A DNA stretch of 64,000 nt from Chryseobacterium sp. SN22 (lineage in GTDB: Bacteria; Bacteroidota; Bacteroidia; Flavobacteriales; Weeksellaceae). Positions 1 through 8,966 of the stretch are shown here, in pieces (the stretch's first letter is position 1; each line of letters opens with the position of its first letter). Below the pieces are notes generated by a model. It saw only the letters and a program-made list of their open reading frames with translations, did not search any database and was not told the origin of the DNA. The position numbers and the translations under genes are program-made. The DNA lies in contig NZ_VTSX01000021.1 in the NCBI RefSeq assembly GCF_008329705.1, positions 37,659-101,658 on the forward strand, read 5' to 3'.

Positions 1-411
1 CTTGATTGAAGAAGCATTGAATTCAATGGTGTCTTTTTTTACTTTAACCGGTGAAGCCGTCAGCTTCACTTCCTGGATATTGGCTACAGAATTCCGGTCA
101 AGTACAAGTTCCCCTAAAGAAACGGACTGTCCGATGGTATCGAAATTCCTGGAATAGGAAATTAATTTTTCGGCATCTACTTTGAGGATGCTCGGTTCGG
201 AGACTTCATCCGTTTTCAGGGAAAAGTTTCCTTCTCGGTTCGAGGATGTGTAATTAATGATGGAGGAGTCCTTCTGTTTCAGAAGGTAAATGGTGGCATT
301 TTCAACAGGTTTTTTTTCAAAGTTCAGAAGTTTTCCGTTGATGTTTAATTTCTGAGCATTCAGCATTAGAATATTCAGCAACAAAACCAGCAGCAATAAG
401 CGTTTTCCCAT
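1..411 (-). CDS. Carboxypeptidase-regulatory-like outer-membrane protein, N-terminal part
   Basis: Reading from the minus-strand ATG at 411, the frame is open for 137 codons and leaves the window. The product starts with a hydrophobic signal peptide ending LNAQ. A beta-sandwich segment follows with the pattern GKLLNFEKKPVENATIYLLK, typical of carboxypeptidase regulatory-like domains. That domain sits at the N terminus of many TonB-dependent or outer-membrane beta-barrel proteins in Bacteroidetes. The barrel, if present, is outside the window, so the substrate cannot be judged. No other gene lies within the 178 bases upstream of its start. Confidence 0.7.
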   Translation of the reverse strand, partial: MGKRLLLLVLLLNILMLNAQKLNINGKLLNFEKKPVENATIYLLKQKDSSIINYTSSNREGNFSLKTDEVSEPSILKVDAEKLISYSRNFDTIGQSVSLGELVLDRNSVANIQEVKLTASPVKVKKDTIEFNASSIK

Positions 412-535
412 GAGTTATATGATTATCAGTGCCGCAAAATTATAGGAAAAAATATCCGGAACAAAGGGTATTCAGCGTTAAATAGCGTTAATGTTTTGAG
501 AGGAAAACTTCTGTAATTGTTAAGTTTCCATAAAA

Positions 536-565
536 AATAAAAACACCTCTTAAAAAAGAGATGTT
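536..565 (-). terminator. Intrinsic terminator of the BON/SH3 gene pair
   Basis: A hairpin with arms at 542-551 and 556-565 (one mismatch) is followed on the minus strand by a T-rich tract. It lies 25 bases beyond the stop of the 139-residue BON/SH3 protein. Confidence 0.6.
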
Positions 566-589
566 CTTATGATTGGTTTGAGATTGAAT

Positions 590-1009
590 TTATGCTCTCA
601 AATATCTTGAATAGGCATAGCCTTCCTGTCCGTCATTGGTTTTTACTTTCCACCAGTCATCGGAGGTCTGCTCGATCAGGGTTAAGGAAGATCCCTTTGT
701 CACTTTTCCTACCACAGCGGCTTCCGTAGAAGGCTCCTGCCTGATGTTAAGGTTGGATTCGTCCGTTGCAACAGTAAGGGCAGTACCGGCTGAAAGTCCG
801 GCCACCTGCACATCAATATTGATATCCGAAGCAGAATACGTGGAATCAATTGCTCCTAAAGCATTCCATACTGCATCTTTTGCAGCGGTGTTGGAAGCAC
901 TTCCCGAAACATAGAGGATTCCATCCTGTTCCTGAACCTGAAGATTGGAAATTCCTGCAGACTGAGCCGCAGAAACCACATTTGAATATTTATCCTGTAA
1001 TGTACTCAT
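590..1009 (-). CDS. BON domain plus bacterial SH3 domain protein
   Basis: The 139-residue product has an N-terminal BON-like alpha/beta region (about residues 1-68, with the GILYVSGSA strand) and a C-terminal bacterial SH3 domain (about 75-139, with NIRQEPS, DDWWKVK and GYAYSRYL). BON domains are associated with membranes, and SH3b domains often bind cell-wall material or mediate protein contacts. No signal peptide is visible, so it may be cytoplasmic or exported by another route. It lies 6 bases downstream of a BON lipoprotein gene and is almost certainly cotranscribed with it. The role is inferred only as envelope-associated. Confidence 0.75.
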   Translation of the reverse strand: MSTLQDKYSNVVSAAQSAGISNLQVQEQDGILYVSGSASNTAAKDAVWNALGAIDSTYSASDINIDVQVAGLSAGTALTVATDESNLNIRQEPSTEAAVVGKVTKGSSLTLIEQTSDDWWKVKTNDGQEGYAYSRYLRA

Positions 1010-1015
1010 GACTGA

Positions 1016-1510
1016 TTATTTTGTTACGGTATAGTTATAATTTACTTTTCCTACTTTCAAAGCATCTACCGATTCTTTCACTTTTCTGGCATCAGAAGAA
1101 GAAATATTTCCGGTAAGCGTAAGCTCTCCGTCAACTACTTCCACTTTTACACCCGGAATGTCTTTTACGGCGTCTTTTACTTTCTGTTGTACCTCCGGAG
1201 CTACGGCAGATTGTGTTTCAACAGGGGTTGTTGCTGTTGCAGCAGGCGCTACGGTAGCCATATCCATCACTTCTTTTACTCCGTTGATGGCTTTTAATTG
1301 TTTGATCATGGCATCTTTAGCTTCCTGTGTTTCGAAAGTTCCGCTTAAGTGTGCCACTCCGTCTTTTACTTCTACAGAAGCATTCGGATTAGACACTACT
1401 ACCGTAGTAGCCTGTGTCTGGAGATCAGCGTCGGAAACTTTTTTCTTACAGGAAACAGATCCGAAAGAAACAGCAATAGCCAATGCAGCCATAGCGATTG
1501 ATTTTTTCAT
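1016..1510 (-). CDS. BON domain lipoprotein
   Basis: The 164-residue product begins with a short signal peptide and a lipobox ending SVSC at residue 21 followed by lysines, so it should be lipid-anchored in the periplasm. Two BON-type repeats are visible (about 29-88 and 105-164), each with the strand pattern VEVKDGVAHLSG or VEVVDGELTLTG. An Ala/Thr/Pro-rich linker joins them. This resembles OsmY/BON stress proteins of the envelope. It is the first gene of a two-gene minus-strand unit with the BON/SH3 protein. Confidence 0.8.
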   Translation of the reverse strand: MKKSIAMAALAIAVSFGSVSCKKKVSDADLQTQATTVVVSNPNASVEVKDGVAHLSGTFETQEAKDAMIKQLKAINGVKEVMDMATVAPAATATTPVETQSAVAPEVQQKVKDAVKDIPGVKVEVVDGELTLTGNISSSDARKVKESVDALKVGKVNYNYTVTK

Positions 1511-1726
1511 AGTTGTATATTTTTTAATGTTAATACAGTTAAATATAACAGTAAAATGTATACCAAAATGTAAAATTCTAATGATTATTTACGAAATTCC
1601 AGTAGCTCTTTTTTAAATGGATGAATTGCTAGTTGAAAGGCTGTTGACAGCAAAAGTTAATCGCATGATAAATCAGCTTCATTCCAATTGGAAAAATATT
1701 ATATTTGCCAAACTTGAATTATTGAT

Positions 1727-2977
1727 ATGAAAGGACAAAATAAACTATTTATAGCGATTGTTGTGGCGCTGATCCTGGGAGTAGCCATCGGCGGGCTGGT
1801 GCATGTGAACTATCCTGAAAGTGCGGAACCTTTTTCCAAAAACATCAAACTTTTGGGAACGGTTTTCATCCGGCTGGTTCAGATGATCATTGCACCGTTG
1901 GTATTCACGACGCTGGTGGTGGGAATTGCCAAAATGAGTGATATAAAAATGATCGGAAGGGTAGGGACCAAAGCCATGCTGTGGTTTGTTTCGGCCTCAC
2001 TGGTTTCTCTCTTTATTGGTCTGATGCTGGTAAACTGGCTGGAACCCGGCCATGTGACCAAACTTCCGATTCAGGATGCGGCTTCCGCCGAAGAACTGCT
2101 GAAAACAAGCAAAGGTTTCTCCATGGAAGATTTCGTCAAGCATATTATTCCTAAAAGTATTTTTGAAGCATTTGCGACCAATGAAGTACTGCAGATTGTC
2201 GTATTTTCCATTATGTTCGGGGTTGCCCTGGCTAATATGGGCGAAGAATATGCGCAGCCTGTCATTAAATTATTCGATATCATAGCGCACGGAATCCTTA
2301 AAATGGTAGGGTATATCATGTGGTTTGCACCGTTGGGGGTTTTGGGAGCTATTGCCGCAGTCGTTGCCACGAATGGTTTTGAGATATTTAAAGTATACGC
2401 CATCTATTTAAGGGATTTCTTTTTTGCTCTTGGTATTCTCTGGCTCGTCCTGCTTTTAGTCGGTTATCTGATTTTAGGAAACCGCCTTTTTGAATTGATG
2501 AGAAGGATTAAAGAACCCTTGCTGATCGCATTCTCGACCACAAGTTCCGAAGCGGTTTTCCCGAAACTCGTGGAAGAACTGGAAAGATTCGGATGCAACA
2601 ACCGGGTGGTGTCTTTTATTCTACCGTTAGGCTATTCTTTTAACCTGGACGGAAGCATGATGTATATGACTTTTGCTTCAATTTTCATTGCTCAGATCTA
2701 CGGGATCGAAATGACCATCGGACAGCAGATCACCATGCTTCTGGTATTAATGTTGACCTCCAAAGGAATTGCCGGTGTGCCGAGAGCTTCCCTGGTGATT
2801 ATTGTTGCCACTTGCTCGATGTTCGGAATTCCGCCGGAAGGGATTGCCCTTATTCTGCCGATCGATCATTTCTGTGATATGGGAAGAAGCATGACGAATG
2901 TATTGGGAAATGCCCTGGCCACCTCAGCCGTTTCCAAATGGGAAGGACAGCTGGATAACCACGGCGGGAACCTGTAA
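1727..2977 (+). CDS. Dicarboxylate/amino acid:cation symporter (DAACS family)
   Basis: The 416-residue product is a polytopic membrane protein matching the GltP/DctA/sodium:dicarboxylate family in length and motifs. It has a hydrophobic N terminus, a serine-rich reentrant loop (AFSTTSSEAVFPKL, near residue 270), the transport-domain motif GYSFNLDGS, and a C-terminal GVPRAS/DMGRSMTNVLGN segment that contributes substrate and cation ligands. It should import glutamate, aspartate or C4-dicarboxylates with Na+ or H+. A -7-type box (TATATTTG) lies at 1700-1707. The gene is monocistronic and ends at a strong hairpin. The exact substrate is not decidable from sequence. Confidence 0.92.
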   Translation: MKGQNKLFIAIVVALILGVAIGGLVHVNYPESAEPFSKNIKLLGTVFIRLVQMIIAPLVFTTLVVGIAKMSDIKMIGRVGTKAMLWFVSASLVSLFIGLMLVNWLEPGHVTKLPIQDAASAEELLKTSKGFSMEDFVKHIIPKSIFEAFATNEVLQIVVFSIMFGVALANMGEEYAQPVIKLFDIIAHGILKMVGYIMWFAPLGVLGAIAAVVATNGFEIFKVYAIYLRDFFFALGILWLVLLLVGYLILGNRLFELMRRIKEPLLIAFSTTSSEAVFPKLVEELERFGCNNRVVSFILPLGYSFNLDGSMMYMTFASIFIAQIYGIEMTIGQQITMLLVLMLTSKGIAGVPRASLVIIVATCSMFGIPPEGIALILPIDHFCDMGRSMTNVLGNALATSAVSKWEGQLDNHGGNL

Positions 2978-3002
2978 GATATGAATTGCAGCTCATGCTG
3001 GT

Positions 3003-3045
3003 AAATGGTCAATAGTGAATTTTTATGTTTCATTATTGACCATTT
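3003..3045 (+). terminator. Terminator of the DAACS symporter gene
   Basis: Arms at 3003-3019 and 3029-3045 form a 17-base-pair stem containing one G-U pair, with a 9-base loop and a T-rich tail. It lies 26 bases after the symporter stop codon. The stem sequence belongs to a recurring intergenic motif (AATGGTCAAT and its complement). Confidence 0.7.
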
Positions 3046-3090
3046 ATTTTGCGAAATATAAACGAAATTCCCTTTTAAAATCTATTTACA

Positions 3091-3813
3091 ATGAATTTTC
3101 AAAACCATAAAACCTTAATTGAAGAAAATGGATTTACCGTCATCAACCATATTTTTTCCGACGCTGAAATCCAGAGAATCAGTGGGGTAATCCGGAATAC
3201 GGATCCTTCAAGGGAAACTTTCAGGAAATCGGAAGACCTGTTTGCCATCCGGCAGTTCTTAAAGGAAATTCCCGAAGTAAAGGATTTGATTTTTAATGAA
3301 AAGATGAAAACGGTAATCAGCGAGATTTTCGGGGATCGGTATTTTGTGGTGAAAAGCATTTATTTCGATAAACCTGAAACCTCAAACTGGTACGTAGCCT
3401 ATCATCAGGACCTGACGATTTCGGTAGATCAAAAAATGCAACTGGAAGGATTCGGGCCATGGACGACCAAGCAGAATCAGTTTGCCGTTCAGCCACCGCA
3501 GGATATTCTGGAAAATATATACACGATCCGAATTCATCTCGATAACACGGATGAAAACAACGGTGCTTTAAAAGTCGTTCCCGGATCCCATATCAAAGGA
3601 ATTTACCGGCCCGAGACCATCGACTGGACCCTTGAAACCGAAGCGATCTGCAACGTAGAAGAAGGCGGAATCATGATCATGAAACCTATGATCTTACATG
3701 GTTCCAACCGCACCACCAACGGAAAGAGAAGAAGGGTAATCCACATCGAATTTTCCGACAGGGAATTACCGTACGGGTTGAACTGGTCGGAAAAGATGAT
3801 ATTTGAAAATTAA
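3091..3813 (+). CDS. Phytanoyl-CoA dioxygenase (PhyH) family protein
   Basis: The 240-residue product has the layout of Fe(II)/2-oxoglutarate-dependent PhyH oxygenases. It has a double-stranded beta-helix with the iron-binding HxD motif in AYHQDLT (about residues 108-110). A distal histidine lies in MILHGSNRT (about 205), followed by an arginine-rich stretch (RRRVIHIEF) suited to 2-oxoglutarate binding. The substrate is unknown; bacterial members hydroxylate varied small molecules. It stands alone between the symporter terminator and a convergent GH92 gene, so the context gives no clue. Confidence 0.85.
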   Translation: MNFQNHKTLIEENGFTVINHIFSDAEIQRISGVIRNTDPSRETFRKSEDLFAIRQFLKEIPEVKDLIFNEKMKTVISEIFGDRYFVVKSIYFDKPETSNWYVAYHQDLTISVDQKMQLEGFGPWTTKQNQFAVQPPQDILENIYTIRIHLDNTDENNGALKVVPGSHIKGIYRPETIDWTLETEAICNVEEGGIMIMKPMILHGSNRTTNGKRRRVIHIEFSDRELPYGLNWSEKMIFEN

Positions 3814-3925
3814 ATTCTTGTTCTTGATTTGGCCTCTTCAAGACTTTTGCTGCTGCATACTTTCTATAAAAGAAATCCGGTGAATAATCATGAGCAATGA
3901 AAGGGTGGAATCACTAAAACTCATA

Positions 3926-3964
3926 AAAACACAACCCTCCGGCAGCTCCGGAGGGTTGTGTTTT
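3926..3964. terminator. Bidirectional terminator between PhyH and GH92 genes
   Basis: A perfect 13-base-pair stem (arms 3930-3942 and 3948-3960, loop CAGCT) is flanked by A4 on the left and T4 on the right. It can terminate both the plus-strand dioxygenase gene and the converging minus-strand mannosidase gene. Confidence 0.85.
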
Positions 3965-3981
3965 ATCATTATGAAATCAAA

Positions 3982-6783
3982 TTATTTCACAGAAATCTCA
4001 TCAATGAAGATGTAAGCATCACCGCCTGCTCCCTGGTGCCAATCCGGCAGCTTGCCGAAATGATAAGCCTTCACTTTTACGTAGCGTGCCTGCGTCGGTA
4101 ATACATCGGTAGAGAAATCTTTTACCTGAGGGGTTTCATCTTTCGGATCCAAAGTATTGTCTGTGGTTTTCAGCAGAATAAAATCTTTTCCGTTGTTGGA
4201 AACATAATACTCTACCTTTTTCGGCATTAAAATCCAAGCCCGGCTGTCCTGCAGGTAAGTAGAGGAAAGATGGGTAATCTGCTGAGGCGACTTCATATCA
4301 ATCACCGCTTCAAAAGTCTGACCCTGGTAGCCCAGCCATTCGCCTTTTCTCCAGTTGGCATCCCCGTTGATCCCATCAATTAAAGACAGCTTTCCGCTGG
4401 CCGTATACTGTGGAGTAGGGGTTGAATTCACCGTGATGTCCCAGTTGTTCGGTCTTCTGTTGAAGCTGGCGGTTACCACAGAACTTTTCTCACCGTTTCT
4501 TTCTGCATACGCCGAAACCTGGGTCGTTTTCATAATGGTAAACGGACCTTTATAAGCCGTAAATGTTTTTCTTACATTGGCATCACCTTCATCCAGGGTC
4601 ATGTAATAAATTTTATCATCAGGATTCAGTACAGTGATTTCCACTTTGGCATTCAGGTCGAAAATTCTTGCAGCAGCGATTACCGGTGAGGCCGTCAGTT
4701 CATCGTATTTGAAATCTTTGAAAGATTTTGCGTTTTCAAACCCTAATTTTTTCAGTTCTTCTCTTCCTGTATTTTTAGTGATGGTTCTTGTAGTTCCGTC
4801 TTCCATGTGAATTTTAACTTCATCAAAATAAGGTGCAGTTGTCTGCCATTCAGGCAGTCCAGGAGTTACAGCATAAATTCCCATTGTGCTTAGAATGTAC
4901 CAGGCACTCATCTGGCCGCAATCTTCATTTCCGATCAGTCCGTCCGGAGCATTTTTATAATAGTTATCCAGAATGAATTTTATTTTAGCATCTGTTTTTT
5001 CCGGTTTTCCGACGTAGTTGTACAAATAGGCGATGTGATGGCTGGGCTCATTTCCCTGCGCATACTGCCCAATCAGGCCGGTGATGTCTACCTGCTCCCG
5101 GCCGGTGGTCTTGTCCGGTGCGGCGAAAATAGCATCGATGAACTGCTCGAATTTTTCCTTTCCGCCATGGGTTGCGATCAGTCCCGGAATATCCTGCTGA
5201 ACAGAGTATGAGTAATGCCATGAATTCCCTTCCGTATAATTGTTGTTTACTTCTCTCGGCTCAAAAGGTTCGTGCCAGTTTCCGTTCTTTCTCGGCTGCA
5301 TAAATCCGTTCTTCGGGTTGTACAGGTTCTTCCAGTTCTGGGAACGCTTCATAAAATACTGGTAATCTTCTTTTTTACCTAAAATTTTAGCCATTTGGGC
5401 AATGCACCAGTCGTCGTAAGCATATTCAACGGTTTTGGAAACGCTTTCGTGCTCGTCATCAATGCTGATGAAATTGTTCTGCTTATAAGCATTCAAACCG
5501 AAAATATCCAGCATGGCCGAATGTTTGGAGGCCTCAAACGCTTTTTCATAATCAAATCCGGTGATTCCCTTGGCCATGGCATCAGCAATTACGGAAACCG
5601 AATGGTAACCGATCATACACTCTGTTTCATTGGAAGCGAGCTCCCAAACCGGCAGCTTTCCGCCCTGCTCGTATTGTTTGATAAAGGTGTTGATAAAATC
5701 TGACGTTCTTTTCCGATCGATCAGAGTCATTAGAGGATGCGCCCCCCGGAATGTATCCCAAAGCGAAAATACCGAATAATAACCGAATCCTTTAGCCATA
5801 TAAAATTTATTGTCGCGGCCTCTGTATTTCCCGTCTACATCCATGTTGATGTTCGGCTGGGTGAAAACGTGATACATTGCGGTGTAAAAAACGGTCAGTT
5901 TATCTTTATCTGAAGATTTCACTTCAATTTTAGATAATTCTTTATCCCATTCGGCCACAGCCTGTTTTCTTACCGCTTCAAAATCGTTGGATGTTCCTTC
6001 TGCCAGCATATTTTTTCCGGCACCTTCATAGCCGGTTAGTGAAACGGATACTTTTACCGCGATCTTTTCTCCCTTTTTTACTTTTGAAGAAAATGACAGC
6101 GCAAGTTTGGTTCCCGTAAAAAGATTGTTTTCCGTCTTTCCATTGACTGTTTTATTTGAAATTTTCACAGGTTTTGAAAACTCAATCCGGGCATAGATAT
6201 ATTGGTTCGTAGCCCAGGCTTCACTTCTTCTGAAAACTTCGACGGTTTTGCTGTCGATCACTTTTACTTCGCCTTCCAGCAGCTTATCCCGGTGGTTTAG
6301 ATCCAGAATGATGTTGGCATCCCCGGCATTGTTGAATGTATATTCGTGGTAACCGACTCTTTTGGTTGTGGTTAAACGGACATCAATATTGTGCTTATCC
6401 AGTTTTACCGAATAAAATCCTGCGGAAGCCTTCTCGTTTTTATGTGAAAATGACGAAGAATACTCTTTGGGAGTCAGTCCCGGTTTTCCCATTGTCGGCA
6501 TCAGCATGATATCGCCGTAATCCGAAACGCCCGTTCCGTTGAGGTGGGTATGCGAAAATCCGTAGATCACAGAATCGGAATAATGGTAACCGCTGCAGCC
6601 GTCCCAGCTTCCGTCGATCCTTGTATCGGGAGAAAGCTGTACCATTCCGAAAGGTACGATGGCTCCCGGAAAAGTGTGTCCGTGGCCGCCTGTTCCGATA
6701 AACGGGTTTACATATTGCGAATAATTCTGCGAAAACAGACTATGGGCAATCATCCCAAGAAAGATGATGAAAATTCTTTTCAT
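3982..6783 (-). CDS. GH92 family glycosidase, probable exported alpha-mannosidase
   Basis: The 933-residue protein starts with a signal peptide ending LFSQ. It then shows classic GH92 signatures: YVNPFIGTGGHGHTFPGA at the mature N terminus, PFGMVQLSPDTR, a WDTFRGAHPL segment, and GNEDCGQMSAWY near residue 640. GH92 enzymes are calcium-dependent exo-alpha-mannosidases that trim N-glycans. The last ~130 residues form a discoidin (F5/8 type C)-like beta-sandwich ending FIDEISVK, probably carbohydrate-binding. There is no T9SS sorting domain, so it is likely periplasmic. No polysaccharide-utilisation SusC/SusD pair is beside it, so it appears to act as a stand-alone enzyme. Confidence 0.93.
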   Translation of the reverse strand: MKRIFIIFLGMIAHSLFSQNYSQYVNPFIGTGGHGHTFPGAIVPFGMVQLSPDTRIDGSWDGCSGYHYSDSVIYGFSHTHLNGTGVSDYGDIMLMPTMGKPGLTPKEYSSSFSHKNEKASAGFYSVKLDKHNIDVRLTTTKRVGYHEYTFNNAGDANIILDLNHRDKLLEGEVKVIDSKTVEVFRRSEAWATNQYIYARIEFSKPVKISNKTVNGKTENNLFTGTKLALSFSSKVKKGEKIAVKVSVSLTGYEGAGKNMLAEGTSNDFEAVRKQAVAEWDKELSKIEVKSSDKDKLTVFYTAMYHVFTQPNINMDVDGKYRGRDNKFYMAKGFGYYSVFSLWDTFRGAHPLMTLIDRKRTSDFINTFIKQYEQGGKLPVWELASNETECMIGYHSVSVIADAMAKGITGFDYEKAFEASKHSAMLDIFGLNAYKQNNFISIDDEHESVSKTVEYAYDDWCIAQMAKILGKKEDYQYFMKRSQNWKNLYNPKNGFMQPRKNGNWHEPFEPREVNNNYTEGNSWHYSYSVQQDIPGLIATHGGKEKFEQFIDAIFAAPDKTTGREQVDITGLIGQYAQGNEPSHHIAYLYNYVGKPEKTDAKIKFILDNYYKNAPDGLIGNEDCGQMSAWYILSTMGIYAVTPGLPEWQTTAPYFDEVKIHMEDGTTRTITKNTGREELKKLGFENAKSFKDFKYDELTASPVIAAARIFDLNAKVEITVLNPDDKIYYMTLDEGDANVRKTFTAYKGPFTIMKTTQVSAYAERNGEKSSVVTASFNRRPNNWDITVNSTPTPQYTASGKLSLIDGINGDANWRKGEWLGYQGQTFEAVIDMKSPQQITHLSSTYLQDSRAWILMPKKVEYYVSNNGKDFILLKTTDNTLDPKDETPQVKDFSTDVLPTQARYVKVKAYHFGKLPDWHQGAGGDAYIFIDEISVK

Positions 6784-6910
6784 AAGTTGAAATTAAAATT
6801 TCCCTAAAATACTATAAAATTCGTTTTCGCAAAAGAAAATATCTATCAGTCCCTTTACTTATTCTAAATAGCTAAAAATTACGTAAATTTGTAAACAATT
6901 TATTTAGTTT

Positions 6911-8017
6911 ATGTTGACGAAAGAAAAGGTTCAGGATTTCCTTAAGGAAATAGAAGTTGATGATTTGGTGAACAACCTGCAGATCATGGGCGCTGATGTA
7001 TATATAGACATGACGGCACATTCTCCGGCCATGCACGAAAAGAAAAAACTGGAGGCAGCCATGAAACAGGCATTTGCCAGCGAGTTTGGGGAAGAAGTGA
7101 ATCTTAAGTTAAAGATCGTTTCCCCGGAACCTAGTGAAATTCAGCAAAGTCAGATCAAAGGGAAGCAGATTCCCGGGATTCAGAATATCATTGCCATCGC
7201 TTCCGGGAAAGGAGGGGTTGGTAAGTCTACGGTTTCTGCCAATATGGCGGTGACTTTAGCAAAAATGGGCTTTAAGGTAGGATTACTGGATGCCGATATC
7301 TACGGGCCATCGGTTCCTACAATGTTTGATACGGAAGGTGAAAAGCCGATTTCTGTAGAAGTAAACGGCAAAAGCCTGATGAAGCCTGTTGAAAATTACG
7401 GGGTGAAAATGCTTTCGATCGGTTATTTCTCAGGGGCTAACCAGGCGGTGGTGTGGAGAGGCCCGATGGCTTCCAAAGCATTGAACCAGATGATCCGTGA
7501 TGCGGCTTGGGGTGAGCTTGATTTCTTACTGATCGACCTTCCTCCGGGAACAGGAGATATCCACCTGTCCATCATTCAGGAAGTTCCGGTAACCGGCGCC
7601 GTTATTGTAAGTACGCCTCAGCACGTGGCGCTTGCCGACGTAAGAAAAGGGATTGCAATGTTCCAGATGGAAAGCATCAATATTCCGGTATTGGGCCTGA
7701 TTGAGAATATGGCGTATTTTACCCCTGAAGAACTGCCGGATAATAAATACTATATCTTCGGGCAACAGGGTGCACAGTATCTTGCGGATGACCTTGGCAT
7801 TCCGGTGCTGGGTGAGATTCCATTGATCCAGAGCATCCGTGAAGCAGGTGATGTCGGAAGGCCGGCCGCTTTACAGGAAGATTCTAAAATTGCAGAAATA
7901 TATACTGAAACTGCCCGTAAAATGGTGGAAAGCCTGGTAGAAAGAAATAAAAATCTTCCTCCGACGGAAGCTGTAAAAATTACAACAATGGCAGGATGCT
8001 CGCCAAAAGCAAAATAA
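6911..8017 (+). CDS. mrp: Mrp/NBP35-family Fe-S carrier ATPase
   Basis: The 368-residue product joins an N-terminal MIP18/DUF59-like domain (about 1-85) to a P-loop ATPase domain. The deviant Walker A motif ASGKGGVGKSTVSANMA is near residue 97-112. DADIYGPSVP and LIDLPPGTGD follow, all diagnostic of Mrp/ApbC proteins that bind and transfer Fe-S clusters in the cytoplasm. The C terminus has AGCSPKAK; the usual CxxC pair is not obvious in the part I examined. A -7-type box TAAATTTG lies at 6884-6891. A NifU-domain gene follows after 37 bases, consistent with a shared Fe-S role. Confidence 0.93.
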   Translation: MLTKEKVQDFLKEIEVDDLVNNLQIMGADVYIDMTAHSPAMHEKKKLEAAMKQAFASEFGEEVNLKLKIVSPEPSEIQQSQIKGKQIPGIQNIIAIASGKGGVGKSTVSANMAVTLAKMGFKVGLLDADIYGPSVPTMFDTEGEKPISVEVNGKSLMKPVENYGVKMLSIGYFSGANQAVVWRGPMASKALNQMIRDAAWGELDFLLIDLPPGTGDIHLSIIQEVPVTGAVIVSTPQHVALADVRKGIAMFQMESINIPVLGLIENMAYFTPEELPDNKYYIFGQQGAQYLADDLGIPVLGEIPLIQSIREAGDVGRPAALQEDSKIAEIYTETARKMVESLVERNKNLPPTEAVKITTMAGCSPKAK

Positions 8018-8054
8018 TTCATCCTTACGTGGAAACCGAATTGAACTGAAAAAT

Positions 8055-8303
8055 ATGGAAACAAATATAGCACACGAAGATACCGTAACAAGAGTGATGG
8101 AAGCCCTGGAAAGCATCAGGCCGTTTCTGAATAAAGACGGTGGAGATATCGAGCTTATCGATGTAAAGGACAACCTGGTGTATGTAAAGCTTTTGGGAAA
8201 CTGCTCTGGATGTTCCCTGAATTTTTCCACCCTGAAATTGGGTGTTGAGAATACCATCAAGCAGCACGCACCTGAAATCGAAAGGGTAGTAAGCGTAGAA
8301 TAA
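8055..8303 (+). CDS. NifU C-terminal-domain protein (Fe-S scaffold or carrier)
   Basis: The 82-residue product is a single NifU C-terminal/Nfu domain. It has the RPFLNKDGGDIEL helix-strand opening and the cluster-binding pair CSGCSLNF (Cys 52 and 55). Proteins of this type carry a [4Fe-4S] cluster between two subunits and hand it to apo-enzymes. It lies 37 bases after the Mrp ATPase gene with a terminator immediately downstream, so the two form a compact Fe-S transfer operon. Length is normal for stand-alone Nfu domains. Confidence 0.9.
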   Translation: METNIAHEDTVTRVMEALESIRPFLNKDGGDIELIDVKDNLVYVKLLGNCSGCSLNFSTLKLGVENTIKQHAPEIERVVSVE

Positions 8304-8325
8304 AAATTAAAAAATATATTTTTTT

Positions 8326-8356
8326 AAGACAGGTCTTTTGATCTGTCTTTTTTTAT
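8326..8356 (+). terminator. Terminator of the mrp-nfu operon
   Basis: A hairpin with arms AAGACAG (8326-8332) and CTGTCTT (8343-8349) is followed by a T run. It lies about 22 bases after the NifU-domain stop codon. Confidence 0.8.
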
Positions 8357-8966
8357 TTCAGAAAATAGGCAACCTTAGTTTATTTTAAGGTCTATGCGTT
8401 AAAGCATCAGGATTAAATCATAACTGCGGTCGACATCCGTTACAACATCTGCTAAAGAATCCTCTTCAATACGCAAAAAGCAACAGTGATGAATGTTTGT
8501 ACAGATTCTCATGTGATACCCATTACAAATTTTAACTGTATTAATTTCACAAAGCAGGTTTTTCATCTGCTTTTTATATTTTTTAAGAAAAATTTAAAAT
8601 AAATTATGAAATTTTTATAGTAATAATTCTACATCCGCATGAGTGTTTTATGTACTATTTTTGTTGATGAATTTATTTACATTGCTTTATACAAGGGCTT
8701 TCTGTAATATACTTTTTTTGTCTCATTTTTTTAATGTCCGGATTTGATGTTGGTCTTGCCTGAAAATAAAAATCAGGAGATTCAGAAAATTATGGATTCG
8801 GTACACTTTATAAAAGTGGTGTATCTCCTGGTCAACGGATGAAAATCGTCTAAAAATATAGTATTTGGTCTGCTACTTGTTATGCCATTGTAAATTAATT
8901 CGGAAAAAGGATGTTCCTACATAGCGGGATGCCTTTTACAAGGAATATCTTATCAAAAACTAGACT
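8357..8966. other. Long intergenic region with hairpins, no gene seen
   Basis: I see no convincing reading frame in these 610 bases. A second terminator-like hairpin (arms 8551-8557 and 8567-8573, T-rich tail) has no gene in front of it. At 8774-8830 an 8-base-pair stem (CAGGAGAT with ATCTCCTG) encloses a 6-base-pair hairpin with a three-base loop (8804-8818). This nested structure lies 137 bases before the LuxR-type regulator and could belong to its leader or be an independent small RNA. Confidence 0.4.
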
